A stretch of 64,000 bases of DNA. It comes from Acephala macrosclerotiorum. Lineage: Eukaryota > Ascomycota > Leotiomycetes > Helotiales > Mollisiaceae. Numbering within the stretch: position 1 is the first letter of the stretch; every line of letters begins with the position of its first letter. The stretch is from contig MU119428.1 of the NCBI GenBank assembly GCA_014904845.1, positions 28,439 through 92,438 on the forward strand. Direction: 5' to 3'. Below, piece by piece: positions 44,232 to 56,496 of the stretch. Below the pieces are notes generated by a model, which was given only the letters and a program-made list of their open reading frames with translations, made no database searches and was not told where the DNA came from. The position numbers and the translations under genes were made by a program.

Positions 44232-44489
44232 AAGAACGATGGGTTTCAAGGTCATATTACTTAGCGTAAGACGCTAGAGCACTGACTCAGACGAGTTTTA
44301 TATGCCTAACTATTAGAGATTTGTTAAGAGGTTGTGAAATATGCTCGTGATAGTTCTATAATAACAAAACAAATTCAAATCAGAAATACCAAACATCTAA
44401 GCACTATAGAACATATGAAAAATTAAGTTTGCACATTAATACTGCGGGAGAAGCGACGCCTTGCACCGGTCATTCGAGTGGAGCACCCG

Positions 44490-47044
44490 CTACTCTCGAA
44501 GGCTGACTCCGTGGACGGTCTGTACGTGACTTTTGAAAAGCTGCAAATGCTTGAGGACCAGCCCCTGAGATTTGCATACGGGGTGGCGACATTCGATCCT
44601 CGTCTCCGGATCGACACCTTTCAAGTGAATGCGTTCGACGTGATCCCTCATCTTAGAAACGCGGCAAAAGCAACCCATCCGCTCCTCATAGCTCTTCAAT
44701 TCGTCGCCAATGCAGATTGGGCACTGGGTCTTGGCAAGGACGAGAGGGAAGGGCTCGAGATCGGGTGACTCCTTCTTGATGAGAGGTCGGGGTGGGAGGG
44801 TGACCCGGAGTCGGTATCGTCGAGGCACTTCGCGGCGGTGGCAGAGCGCGAGCATGAGACCTGCGGAGTGGATCCGGCGCTTGACAATCCCCTGCGGAGT
44901 GATACCCGCGATATGAGTGCAGATGAGTTCGGCGAGCTGCGTCCGTTCGGGGATCTGATGTTCAACTACCGGCTCAATATACTCCTCTTCCTGCTGCCCA
45001 CTATTCTGCCTCTCGATATCTTCTGTTGGGCGACGGCGGAAGTAGTCGGCTCGGTATTCTTTAGAGATGATATTTCGACGCCGGGTCCGAGCAACACCGA
45101 TCTCCGCGGTAAGACGTCGAACTTCCGCCTCGACCTCCGTTCCCTGGATCCTGTAAGCTCCAGCTTTCAGCTGCTTCCGCTGCTGCTCGAGGTCGACGAT
45201 ATGGGGATCAGGAGGAAGCGCTGCAAGCACATCGTCAGGAACGTTAACCGGGGCACGAGGATCACGCATGAGGCTCATGTGAGTAAGCATGCGGAGGATG
45301 CCATCTGCAGAAGGCCGCTCGAGGACGGCAGACAAGACGTCAAACGGCACCCTCTCATTGATATAGGCCCCGTTATACACCGCCGAGTTCGGGTTGTGTC
45401 TCATAACCTGATCCCGAACCGCATCCGTGGCATTACCTAGACACAAAGAGTTAGCAGAGTGGTCCGTACTCGGGATGTCATAGAAAAACTTACGGTCGAC
45501 GACATTAGCCGTCCCACGTCGGAAGCAGTAGCTGGTCAGCTTCTCTAGGAAGCCTGCCGCAAGCCCAAGGCGGTTTAAGCAGGCCCTAAATTGAGAGTAG
45601 GTGAGAGCCTGCGTCAGGGAGGTTATAACACCGTCCACTGTTTGCTCATCTCGACGGAAGATTGGAGTCTTGAGCTTCTCTTGCTTCCAGCTCAATGGTG
45701 TACACACAACCGGGCCCCACACCTTATACTCAAAGACCCGCTCTGCAGTCGTCAAGCTCGGTGCCTCGAAGGCCCCATCTGCGACGGCCAAGGAGACGAG
45801 GTGAGTGATAAAACAGAAGATCGGGTCGTCTACTTCAGTGAAGAAGAATATCGTGCTGTAATGGTCCGTCAATTCGCTTTCGGAACACATATTTTAAGGA
45901 AGGGGTTCGTCGACTCACGGCTTCGGGCGTCTCTTGGCCCCCTTGTGGTGAGCCAACTTGACCTCCATCGCAAGCACATCCCGCTCTCCGACTACAGGGT
46001 TCCGCACGACCAGGAGGCGAACGTCTTCGTAGCAGAGCGCGTCGAATTGCCTGAGTTCCGGTTCAACGCCGCTTATAGCAACGTTGTCATTAGAGCCATT
46101 ATCGTCATTCTCGGAGCCTAGGTCAGCTACAGCGCTATCGTGGTTATCATCGAAGCCAAAGTCAGTATCAGCGCCAATTTCAGCATCGTCAAAGCCTTTG
46201 TCGTTCACATTATCAGCGCCAGTTTCACTATCGTCAAGGCCTGGCTTTTGCCGCCTTTTCTTCTTTGCGTCGACCAGCTCCGCAGGCCGGCATCCCGTAG
46301 CGAAGAGGAGAAGCAGGATCAGTGCGAACTGCACGCGATGCCGCTCTGTAGAGAAGGTAGAAGTATCGCGTGTTCAATGGTAGTTGAGCAAGAGCAAGAG
46401 GTCGTCGACGCTAAGGACGGGCTTCTCCTTGATCGTGATATCGAGCTCGAAGTCCGTTGTCAAGTCACTGTAGATGTACTAAACAAACGTTAGCATTCTT
46501 GAGTAAGAATAATAATCAAAGAAGAGTGGCTTTACTGCGAGAGCCTCTTTTGCATTATTGGTATCCATGTGGCGACCGTTCTCTCGATTAAAGAACATCT
46601 TGAACCGCAAATAATATTGGTGGACTGTACTTTTCTTTTTCACTCGATCTACTTCGTAGATGTGAATAAGGAACGCTATCGTGGTCCCTTTGGAACAGTT
46701 CCGAATCATCGTGCACCAGTATTGACCCTTGGGCAGATAGGCACAGAATCTGGATAAAAAGTCAGACTAATCATCTACTCGAGATCTTCGATCAAGCATT
46801 TGCTCTCTTACCTACTGAACTTGTCGATGATATTCTAGAGGTTGTCTTTCGTAGTATCGGTATAGTTGCGCTTTACGGTCGTCTTATTATATTGGTCGAT
46901 CAGATTCTGGTAATATTCGGAAAAGCGTTACTGGATTTTCGGGTTAGGACGACGACGTTCAACACGGTTATTCAGGCGTGCGAGATTCGGTAGCGAGGTT
47001 TGAGGCAGTCGCAGATCGATTGTGGCATAGTTTCTTGCGACCAT
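44490..47044 (-). pseudogene. DUF3435 tyrosine recombinase (Starship captain type), broken by three stops
   Basis: Minus-strand exons 47044-46812, 46749-46536, 46478-45919 and 45855-44490 join in phase to 790 positions, but with in-frame stops at TAA (about 46927), TAG (about 46835) and TGA (about 46387). Conserved blocks: RVKKKSTVHQYYLRFKMFFN, VLSVDDLLLLLNYH (the TGA replaces the Trp of the usual H-W), LLLLFATGCRPAELVDAKK, KLAHHKGAKRRPKPTIFFF, FRACLNRLGLAAGF, LTSYCFRRGTANVVD and VYNGAYINERV. The R, Y, R, Y-type catalytic positions of the recombinase (CRPAE, SYCFRRG, NGAYI) survive, and the C-terminus has Cys/His-rich segments (CPICIGDELKSYEERMGCFC, HVERIHLKG). All three stops are single transitions from CAA/CAG or TGG. 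Captains sit at one edge of Starships and read inward; here inward is to the left. Confidence 0.85.
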
Positions 47045-47429
47045 TGTAAAGGCAGGATCGTTCGATCTTGTGGTGGGGTGGTCCAGCGCAAAATGTCGTC
47101 GTGCGAGGCGCTGGGTTGGGAGGTGGGAAGATGGGGATGGGGATGAAGAGGTTATATATGTGAGCACGAACAATGGACAGTGCCATGGTAACCGACGAGA
47201 TGGGGAGGCCCCCCCAAAACGGGGGGGAGGAGAGTAGAAAGTCGACAATGGGAACAGAGAAACAGGAAGGGTCGATTTTGGATGAGGTTGAGCTTCCTTT
47301 CGCTACGACGATTAGCCGGCGATGGTGCGCAAGCGAGCTGGAGCACGTGATGAGTTTTCGGGGTCAGAGGCTGCTTAAAACAGCGGCCACACCCGCCCCA
47401 ATCCGGCAGTCCCAACACCACAACTACGC

Positions 47430-50400
47430 GTAAATATATAATTTTTAAAAAAAATTTATATAATTATAAAAAAATTTAATATTTAAATAAATAAATATTT
47501 TAATATTGAAAATAAAAACGTATTTATTATAAAATTTTATATTAAAAAAAAAATATAAAATTTTTATTTTATATTTAATTATTATAATCGATTTAATTAA
47601 TTATAAAAAATTATACAATTAAATTTTTAAATATTTATATAATTTAACATTTTAAAATTTTAAATAAAAACGTATTTTTAATAAAATTTTATATTAAAAA
47701 AGAATTTAAAAAAAAAATTTTAAAATTTTTATTTTTTATATTAAATTATTACAATTACTTTTATTAATTATAAATAATTATTACGATTATATTTATTAAA
47801 AAAAACTTTTTAAATTTTTTTTTAAAATTTATATAATTATAAAATAAATTTTATTTAATTTATATTAATAAACAATTTATAATTATAATCGTATATTAAT
47901 TAAATTTTAATATTTTTTATTAAATCAATTATATATTATTTTAAAATTATATAATCGTAAAATTTTTAATTAATTAATTAAATTATTTTATTTAAATATT
48001 TTAATTAAATTTAAATAAAATTATTTATTATAAAAAATATTAATATTACGTATATATAAAAAAATTAATATTAGTTTTTAAATCGAATAAATAATAATTA
48101 TTTTTTATTTTAATTTAAATTAATATTAATATTAATTATTTAATATAAATATTAAATACAATAATAATATATTAAAAAAAATTATTATATATTAATTATT
48201 TATTAATAATATTAACGATTTATTAATAATATTAACGATTTATTAATAATACGTATTATATAATAATTATATATTTAAATTTTTAATATTTAATTAAAAA
48301 AAATTATTATTAATTAATAATTAATTAATAAATAAATTTCGATTTATAAAAATAAAAAAAATTTCAATTATAAATAATTATATATACTATTTATATAATT
48401 ATATTTAATTTTTTAAATTTTTTAATTTAAATTTTTAATATTAATTAATTATAACGTTTATTTATATATATAATTAATATTTTTTACGTATATAAATTTT
48501 ATTTAAATTAATTAATTTTTTAATAAAAAATATTAAAATTTAATATTATTAATATTAAATTAAAATAATTAATAATATTAATAACTAATTAAACTATTAT
48601 TAATTTGTTAATAATATTATTAACGTATATATATTTTAATAAAACGATTAATAAAAAAAAAATTTTAATATAATATTTGAAATACATATATAAAAATATT
48701 AAAAAAAAATTTAATTATAATATATAATTTTTAATTAAATAAAGAAAATTAATCGAAAAATTTATAAATAATTTATTAAAAAATATAAAAAAAAAATAAT
48801 ACGAAAAAATATAATTTTATTATTAAAAATAAAAATTAAATTAAATTTTATATAACGTTATAACGTATTAAATAATTAAATTATTATAACGAATTACGTT
48901 TTTATAATTAAAACGTAAAAACGAATATTAAAATAAAAATAAATTTATAATTGATTTTTAAAATTTATTTTTTAAAAATTAAAATATTTAAATATATAAA
49001 AAATATAATTATTTTTTATATTAAAAAATTATATTATAATTTTCGTAATTTTAAAAACAAATTAATAAAATTAAATTAACGTTATAAATAATAATTAAAA
49101 AATTTATTTTTTTAATAAAATTTTTTAAATAATATAATATTAATTTTATAATTCAAAAAAAAAAAATTTAAATTTTTAATTTTTTTTTAAATATATATAT
49201 TTTTTTATTTTTTTAAATATATATATTTTTTTATTTTTTTATTTTTTTATTTTTTTATTTTTTTTTTTCATAATAATAAATTTATTAATTTTAATATTTT
49301 AATAATTAATTTTTATTTCAAATTTTAATTATAATATTTATATAATTATTTTATATTAATAAAAAATTTTTAATATTATATTTTTTTTTATAAATTATAT
49401 TATTATTATAATAATATGATTTTATTATAAATTTAAAAATTATTATTTAATTATTATTTATATTATTTTTATATTATTATTATAAATTTTTTAATATTTA
49501 ATTATTTTTATATTTTTTATTTTTATTTTAAAATATATTAATATATTTATAATATATTTTAATTTTATTTTAATATATTATATTTATATTTTTATAAAAT
49601 AATATAAAAATTTAATTTATATAATAAAATAATAAAAAAACGAATTATAAATATAAATTTTTTAATTTTTAATTTAAAATCTTTTATAAAAACGTAATAT
49701 TTATTTTAAATATTAATTAATAATTATTTTTTTAAATATAATTATTTATATTTTTTAAAATATTTAAAAAAAAAATTAATATTATTAATTTTTAATAAAA
49801 AATTAAAATTAAATTAATAATATTAATAAAATATAAATACGTATTATTAAATAATTCGTATAAAAATATTAAAAATCTCGATTATAATTAATTAAATATA
49901 ACGAATTTTTTAATATTTTATAATATTTTTATTTAAATTAATTAATTATAATAAATTTTCAAATATTATTTATATATAAAAATATTATTAAAATATAATA
50001 ATTTAATTTTTTTAATATTATTATAACGTTATTATAATATTATTAATTTTTTGAATATTAATAATAATTAATTAATATTATAATAACGTCGTAATAATCT
50101 TAATAATAATTTATTATTAATATTAATATTAAATTTAATTCGACGATTTTTTAATAAAAAAAAAATTTATTAATAATATAATATTATAATTAAAATAATA
50201 TTATAAATATTTAAAAAAAAAAAATTTAAATAATAATAATTAAATAAAAAATATATTATATTTTTTTATATATTTATTATATTAATTATTTTAAAATAAA
50301 AATAAAAATATTTAAAAAATATTTATAATAATTTTAAATATTATTATTTATATTATATTAAATTAAAAATAAAATAATAATAAATTTTTATAAATTTATT

Positions 50401-50705
50401 ATTAAATTCGTTATAATTTTTTAATTTTTTAAAAAAAAATTAATTTAAAATTAAATAATTTACATATTATAAATTATTTAATAATAATAAATTTCGTATT
50501 AATAAAAATAATTTTTAATTTATATTAATATATAAATTATTTTTTAATTTATTTTAAAATATTTAATATATATTATAAATATAATTTTTATTTAAAATTT
50601 TTTTTAATAAATTTAATATTTAATATATTATATTATATAAATTATATAATTATATTAATATTTAATATTAATATTAAAAATTTTAAAAAAAAAAAAAAAA
50701 CGCGT
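47430..50705. other. 3.3-kb extreme AT island
   Basis: Almost only A and T, with long A- and T-runs and a 7-9 bp TTTTTTTA-type repeat around 49170-49270. The few G/C bases are nearly all in CpG pairs (ACGT, TCGA, ACGA contexts). No frame of any length is gene-like. This is the expected end state of RIP acting on CpA, CpT and CpC while sparing CpG. It begins about 400 bp upstream of the captain start and ends abruptly at GC-normal sequence near 50700. Confidence 0.85.
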
Positions 50706-50889
50706 AAAAGAGATAATTGCAAATAAATAAGAATCAAAAGTTTTATATTATTTATAAATTCAAATCGTCAAAAGCAGGGCATGACGCAAAGTACGAGAGG
50801 CGTCCCACTATCAAGTGCTAAGTGCGCGAGCGCACTAGACACGTGATTTGGCACGTTCAAACGCGGCATTCCCGACACATATCAATCCG

Positions 50890-52726
50890 TTAAACGCAAT
50901 TTATATAATTAGGCCCGTTAAACCATTTCTGCGCCCAAAAGGCCCAGCTTACGAGTGCCCCAATAGCAACAACGCCCACGGCAACGGCTGTGTAGTTGAG
51001 ATTCTGGGAGCTGATGGGGTGGGAGACTGGGAGGCAGAAGGCAATAGTAATAAAGATGATCCAGCAAAGGCCGACGAAGGCGACGGGGCGGGAGGCTAAC
51101 CCCATGTTAAAGGGGCCTTTTTTGAATTCGCGGTGATTGATAAGAGTGATAAGGATAGGGATTCCATAGGAGATGTAAAGACCGATTGTAGCGATAGAGG
51201 TTGCGGCTTGAAAGGCGACGGAGGAACCAAGGGAGGGGAGAGCAAAGCAGAAGGAAAGGAAAGCGGAGAGCCAGACTAATAGGTATTAGAGAGATTTTAC
51301 AAGAGCGGGTTTAAGGAGGGGGAGGTGTACTTGTGCGGGTAGGGCTACTGGATTTAGAATCGACTTTCCGGAAGAAGCTTGGCTAGGTATAGTCAGACTT
51401 TGAAGGGTATATAGTAGAGACGAAACGAGCGTAGGACTTACGATTACGCCATCACGGCTGATTGCAAACATCATCCGACTTGTAGAGGTCATGGCGAACA
51501 ATCCGCAATGCCAGACACAGATTATAATCACGCTGAATAAAATAATGCCGCCCTCATCGCCAAAGATATCGATGAAAATCTGGAGGACAGGTTGACCAAC
51601 AGGCGGGGTAACAGTACTCTCGAAGTCTTGGATAGAAAATAAGAGAGATATTAGGACGAAGAAGCCAAAAATTGCTGAGCAGCCAAGGGAGGTAATAACA
51701 CCAATAGGGGTAGTTCGAGACGCTCTACGCGTCTCTTCGGAAAGATGGGTCGAAGCGTCGTAACCGACCATTGTATACTGACTAAGTAAAGCTCCGCAAC
51801 AAGCAACGTAGGCTGGGGATGCTTGTATACTCCAGCCTATATCGTTAGGGGTAGCTGCTGTCCCGTCGTAGAAGGTTGAGAAGACGAAAGAGGCAGACTG
51901 GTGGGTTGGTGCTTTGGCAAGGGTAGCAATAACGATGGCCATGACTCCTAGCGATTGGAGGACAATAGAGGTAATATTGAAGTATCTCAGGGTATGTACG
52001 CCAAATGTGTTAATGAAGCCGTGGGATACTAAGATCGTAGCGTATATTCCAAGTATACGCCCAGGCGTTGCCACGTAGGCAGTTCTGACGGTTGCTACGG
52101 TAGATATCAAATTTGCGAGAGCGAAGGAGATGCCAGTAGTCCCTGCGACTTGGCCAAGAAGGCCGAACCTGTTGATAAAGAGAAGTGAGCATAAGTTTCC
52201 AAACTCCTAATACTACTCCCCCGGGCCATATTTAAATATTAGGTATGCTCCGGTGCGAGGGTGGGTACCAGCACAATAGATTATCACATACCATCCAGTA
52301 ACCCAAGACGCAAATGCAGAATAATGCCGCGGGGCCAGCAGCGCAGCCCAAAAATACGGCCCACCGCTCGTCGGAAAGGCCGAGACGATCTCCGCCATGC
52401 TCAGCGCAATCAAAAAGGTAAAAAATGCGACGACAATCCAGCCGACGCTCATGACAGCCGGGCCGCCTACGTTCAAGCCATATGAAAAGAGGGTCGTTAT
52501 ACCAGTAATAACGGACTTGGATTCATTAGCTGAATGGCTCTGCGGGCTCTGGGAAGGATAGAAATGCGATAGGATAGGTACAGGAGAGGAGACGTACAAT
52601 GACGGAGAAAGAGATGCCAAAGTTGTGTATCAGGTCCCAGTCGCGGAGCAGTTCTTGCTTGTAACCGAACTTGGCTAACTCTTTCTCATCACTCTGGTTG
52701 ATGTCGGCCGTGGTATGCGATGCCAT
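50890..52726 (-). CDS. amino-acid/GABA-type permease (APC superfamily), 505 aa
   Basis: Minus-strand exons 52726-52598, 52515-52292, 52168-51442, 51382-51331 and 51275-50890 give 505 residues. The N-terminus is cytosolic (AKFGYKQELLRDWDLIHNFG), the common start of fungal GABA/choline-type permeases. Then come about twelve membrane segments: GITTLFSYGLNVGGPAVMSVG, EIVSAFPTSGGPYFWAALLA, SWVTGWFGLLGQVAGTTG, the conserved YTMVGYDASTHLSEETRRAS, FAMTSTSRMMFAISRDGVIP and, after a 52-nt exon encoding FFRKVDSKSSSPTRT, the last helices. Family role: plasma-membrane proton-coupled uptake of amino acids, GABA or choline; the substrate cannot be decided. All signature loops are intact. Confidence 0.9.
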
Positions 52727-52859
52727 TGTGATTGTGCGTCTGTCCTCATTCGAAAATTCGATTTCTTTTTTTCTTTCTCTTTGTTAAAGGCCTGTATACT
52801 GTCGTGTGTATATATTAACGTCCAACAGGTTTTCGGTTACCACTTGATGCTGCCCGACC

Positions 52860-53400
52860 CGTCGCCCACGTCTGCCTTGCCACGACTGCGGCATCCGCTT
52901 TTACCAAGCCTTCATACTTCTAGGCAGCAGGCTCTGGAGGGGGTGGTCGCACAGCAGGTCAATGGCTGGGTTGGCTTCCCCTCGCCTCACCGGCGAGACA
53001 ACATCTCCCCATAATGCCGATTGAGATCTCCTGCGATTATGACATCTGTTCGCCTACTCACCCTAATTCGAGTCCCGTGAATCAGTTGGCGTAGCTTGCA
53101 AGTCGTGTCCAACAGAGTTTCCACGTTATTCCCTTCAACGTGCACCGACACCACCAGTATCGAGCGATCCAGGAGTGGTAATATTACTGCTGCTACTAGT
53201 ATTAGGTCTAGACGTTGAATTAGCACCAGTTCCGCTTCTAGAGCCCTATGGACCCAAAGCATGTTCCGTATTGTCCATTTCCCATCTCTCCAAATCGTGG
53301 GTACGACCTTGGTCCAATTAGGGTATCCTATTTGGGTTACGAATTGTCATGGGGCGCTCCGCAGTTACCGTCGCATACCATGCTTCCCCACGCTCGAGCA
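52860..53400 (-). pseudogene. non-LTR retrotransposon (Tad-like LINE) endonuclease relic
   Basis: The minus strand encodes parts of an apurinic-type endonuclease: RSILVVSVHVEGNN, RRTDVIIAGDLNRH (the GDxNxH motif) and, after a frameshift, RRGEANPAIDLLCDHPLQSL ending LLPRSMKAW. The order and motifs are those of the EEP domain of Tad-type LINE ORF2. No reverse transcriptase follows; stops and a frameshift are present. Confidence 0.7.
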
Positions 53401-53559
53401 ACCACCATTTTCATTTAAATCATGTCATGTAGAACAAAACCGGGCGCTTACCGTATCTACAATGCATCAGCTGGATAAGAGATGCCTCCACCCAACATTG
53501 CTGGAAACAAGTCTGCAGGACGTCTGTACGAATTGAATTAGCCCGTTGCGTCACCAGGT

Positions 53560-53940
53560 GTACGAAGGAGAATCCGGCACTTTTTGTGATTCACGTCATT
53601 AAAGGGTTCGACCAATTATTATCGCGATCTCTTTGTAAAGCGGAGTTTGGGCAGTATTAGATTGGACTCCCGAATAATGTCGTTTTTTAAACGGTTTAAT
53701 TATCGAGGCCCGTATTTATATTTTCCTTATTACGAATATTTAAATTTTTATTTAATAAGTTATAAATATCAATTTAATTATTATAATTATATAAATATTA
53801 TTTATTATAATTAAATTAAATAATATTATAAAAATTAAAAATATATATATAATAAATTAATTTTTATTTTTATCCTCTTTATATAAATATAAATAAAAGC
53901 CCCGGTATTAGCGAGACTTTTTATTATATATTTCTCGCTG
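53560..53940. other. short AT-rich (RIP-like) block
   Basis: About 250 bases of nearly pure A/T between 53690 and 53930, again with the few cytosines mostly in CpG. No coding content. It follows the LINE relic and may be the mutated remainder of it. Confidence 0.6.
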
Positions 53941-54283
53941 TAATTGGAGAGAGATATGCAATCCGAAATAAGGCGCGGGGATTTTTAATAGCATGTGAAA
54001 AGTGGAGGCGAGGATTCGATTGGATAACGCGAATGAGCCCGGTCAGCCCAGATAATGCCAATGGCAATTTAAGGTCCGAAAAGACTTTCATGTATCGTCA
54101 TTGTATGCATGAGGTGGGGGCGCACGCTGTGAATGGAAGGGTAGTCGATGATAAGTAGAGTATGATAAGCAAAGCAGCCCCTCTTCCCCGTAATGTCTCT
54201 TCCAACTTCCAATCTGCACTCTTATATCTCGAAATCGACTCTCCTTATACTATAACTCTACCTATACCCCAGTCTCAACCGCG

Positions 54284-55860
54284 ATGTCTGCCCTAACTGG
54301 TGCAACACCCAGTTTCTCCCTAGCCCTACCCACGATCACCGGGCTTCCTACAAGCCAGCAAAATGCAACTCAGACCCTTGGCGATTTCTATAATGAGCAC
54401 CCCGAGCTAAAGACCGTATTCCCAGCCCCAACCGCCCAGCCGGATATCGAATGGGTTCCTTCCTATGAGAAGTTCTTGGCACGGCAGAAGAGGCGACAGG
54501 CGCAAGAAGTCCTCCAGGATCGGGTCCCTCCTGGTTGGCCTGAACGTGTGGATGGTCCGGAAGTCTGGGACGGCAACAACTTCACGGTCGAGAACGGTGG
54601 TACTGGCGAAGCAACTTGGATTGTTCGTCTTGAGCCCGAACACATCAAGGACATCGAGAAAGCCCTGGAGCATTTCAATGGTGAGCATGCTTCTTATATT
54701 AGTTGTTAGTATTATCGAAATACACATCGAATAATATGTCTAATAGGTCTTCACTTGGCGATGGGACATGTCTGTGTTGAAACCTTTCCTCTCGACGATG
54801 AGACAGCCAAGTTTCTCCGACAATGCGCCCGCCGCATCTATCACGGTAACGGGTTTCTTGTTTTGCGAGGCCTTGACCCAAGCAAATACACGGCCGAAGA
54901 TAATACTATTTTCTATGCTGGGATTGCTTCGTATTTTGGTAATCGTCGTGGTATACAAAATAGGGCGGAAAAAGAAGTCCTAGGTAAGTTCCCTGTCAAA
55001 TTACAGCTCTTAGCCTATGTAGTCAGACTGAAATGCACTTTAGCACACGTGGTTGATACGGGCGTAATGTGGGCGCTGTATGCAGTTCCAACTTACACGA
55101 ACGATGCACAGGTGGGTAACAGGTCTCAACGCTATTGGAATTTACTAACATCTTCACTCGGACAGCCCTTCCATTCTGACCTCGGTGACGTTGTCTCTCT
55201 CTATTCACTTCAGTCCTCGGCCTCCGGTGGTGCTAGTAATGTTGCTAGCACCGCTCAGGTATATAATGAGCTAGCGAAGACGCGACCCGATATCATTCAT
55301 ACCCTCTCATCCGTCTGGGCAGTCGATGGGTGAGTCGACCAATATGAAAAGCAAGGATCATGGTTAACATATCGCCTCATCTAAGATTCGGAGGAACACC
55401 TCCATATCGACTGCGACCTCTCCTTTTCCACCACGGCGGCCATGTGATTCTCAATTTTGCGCGCCGTCTTCTCACAGGATATGGCTGTTACAGGCGAAGC
55501 CAATACCTGCCGGCGATTACTGAGGCACAGGCTGAAGCTCTCGATGCTATCGAGTTTACAGCTAGAAAGTTTGCTGTGACCATGACGCTCGAGGCAGGTG
55601 ACATTCAGTTCCTCAACAACCATGCTACAATACACGGCAGAAATGGATTCAGAGATGGCCCTGAGGGTAACTCAGCCAACAAACAGAGACACCTGCTTAG
55701 ATTGTGGACCCGAGATGAAGAGAATGCATGGGAGCTGCCACCAGGCCTGCAAATGGAATGGGCTTCCGTGTTTAAAGAAGACTTTCCAGCCGAGGAGGAA
55801 GTGTTTCCGTGCGCTCCGACTTCTACAACCATAACAGACACTACAACATCATGCGCTTGA
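54284..55860 (+). CDS. TauD/TfdA-type Fe(II)/2-oxoglutarate dioxygenase, 446 aa
   Basis: Exons 54284-54680, 54747-54983, 55044-55111, 55166-55329 and 55386-55860 (introns 54-66 nt) give 446 residues. The metal triad is visible: HSD in PFHSDLGDVVSLYSL and the distal His in FLNNHATIHGRNGF. The Arg of RHLLRLW would bind 2-oxoglutarate. The N-terminus carries PGWPERVDGPEVWDG and FLRQCARRIYHGNGFLVLRG, typical of the fungal TauD branch, and EAQAEALDAIEFTARKF lies before the last strands. Family role: oxidative release from small sulfonates or related substrates (taurine, trimethyllysine-like compounds); substrate not predictable. It is divergent from nothing nearby, but the permease at 50890 and amidase at 59670 suggest a nitrogen/sulfur-scavenging neighbourhood. 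Confidence 0.88.
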
Positions 55861-56496
55861 TCTTTCCATGGTTCCTTTCACTATTTGTTGATTGATTTCT
55901 TGATGTCGTATATTTATTCTAGGTAGTTCAATGGAATTATGACATGAAATGAAGTACTTGGCGTCCCCATATCTGAGCTATTGTGCTTTCCTAAGAACTG
56001 TTTCAAAGCTTCCCGTATGGTCTAATCTGGGTACACCCCTCTTGTGCACTAGCTTGGGTGGAGTCGCTGTTTGCGCACGTATAGGTGGCGGGATCAGTTG
56101 AGAAGTGTGGGAAGTCTAAAGCCATTAAGAACAGCGAAAGGGACAAAACAATTGCTAATAATGAGTGCTAACTATCCAGTGAGCGCGGTACTCAGCTATT
56201 CCTCAGTCCTTGAGTTGTAGCGTGTATATATGGATGTTCCTCTCTCGAAGGGGGTTACATGTTAAGAAACCTTTGCGCTATCACATGACCATATTCATAT
56301 ACCTGCCATTGTGAAACCCTAAGAGCCAACTACACCAGCGGAAAACAAAAAACGACTGTAAACCCCAGTAATTCACGCATAATGCCCGTGTTCTTAAGAA
56401 AAGTACTAATCAATCTCCCTTATATGTACTTGAAATGGTTCCCAGTCCTGATAGAAAAGCTGATGGCACCAATAAAGTAATGATTCGTACTTGTGC
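55861..56496. other. convergent intergenic region
   Basis: Lies between the 3' ends of the dioxygenase and the minus-strand regulator. No gene seen; probably holds both 3' processing regions. Confidence 0.5.

Noticed and set aside
45591..46121. 176-codon plus-strand frame
   Set aside because: Antisense to the recombinase exons with clear DUF3435 motifs.
47173..47433. 86-codon plus-strand frame at the AT-island edge
   Set aside because: GC-rich chance frame upstream of the captain; no homology pattern, and it would overlap the captain promoter.
47430..50705. AT island as mitochondrial insertion or centromere
   Set aside because: No mitochondrial gene, tRNA or intron motif is readable; the CpG-only cytosines fit RIP better. 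A centromere would normally be far longer.
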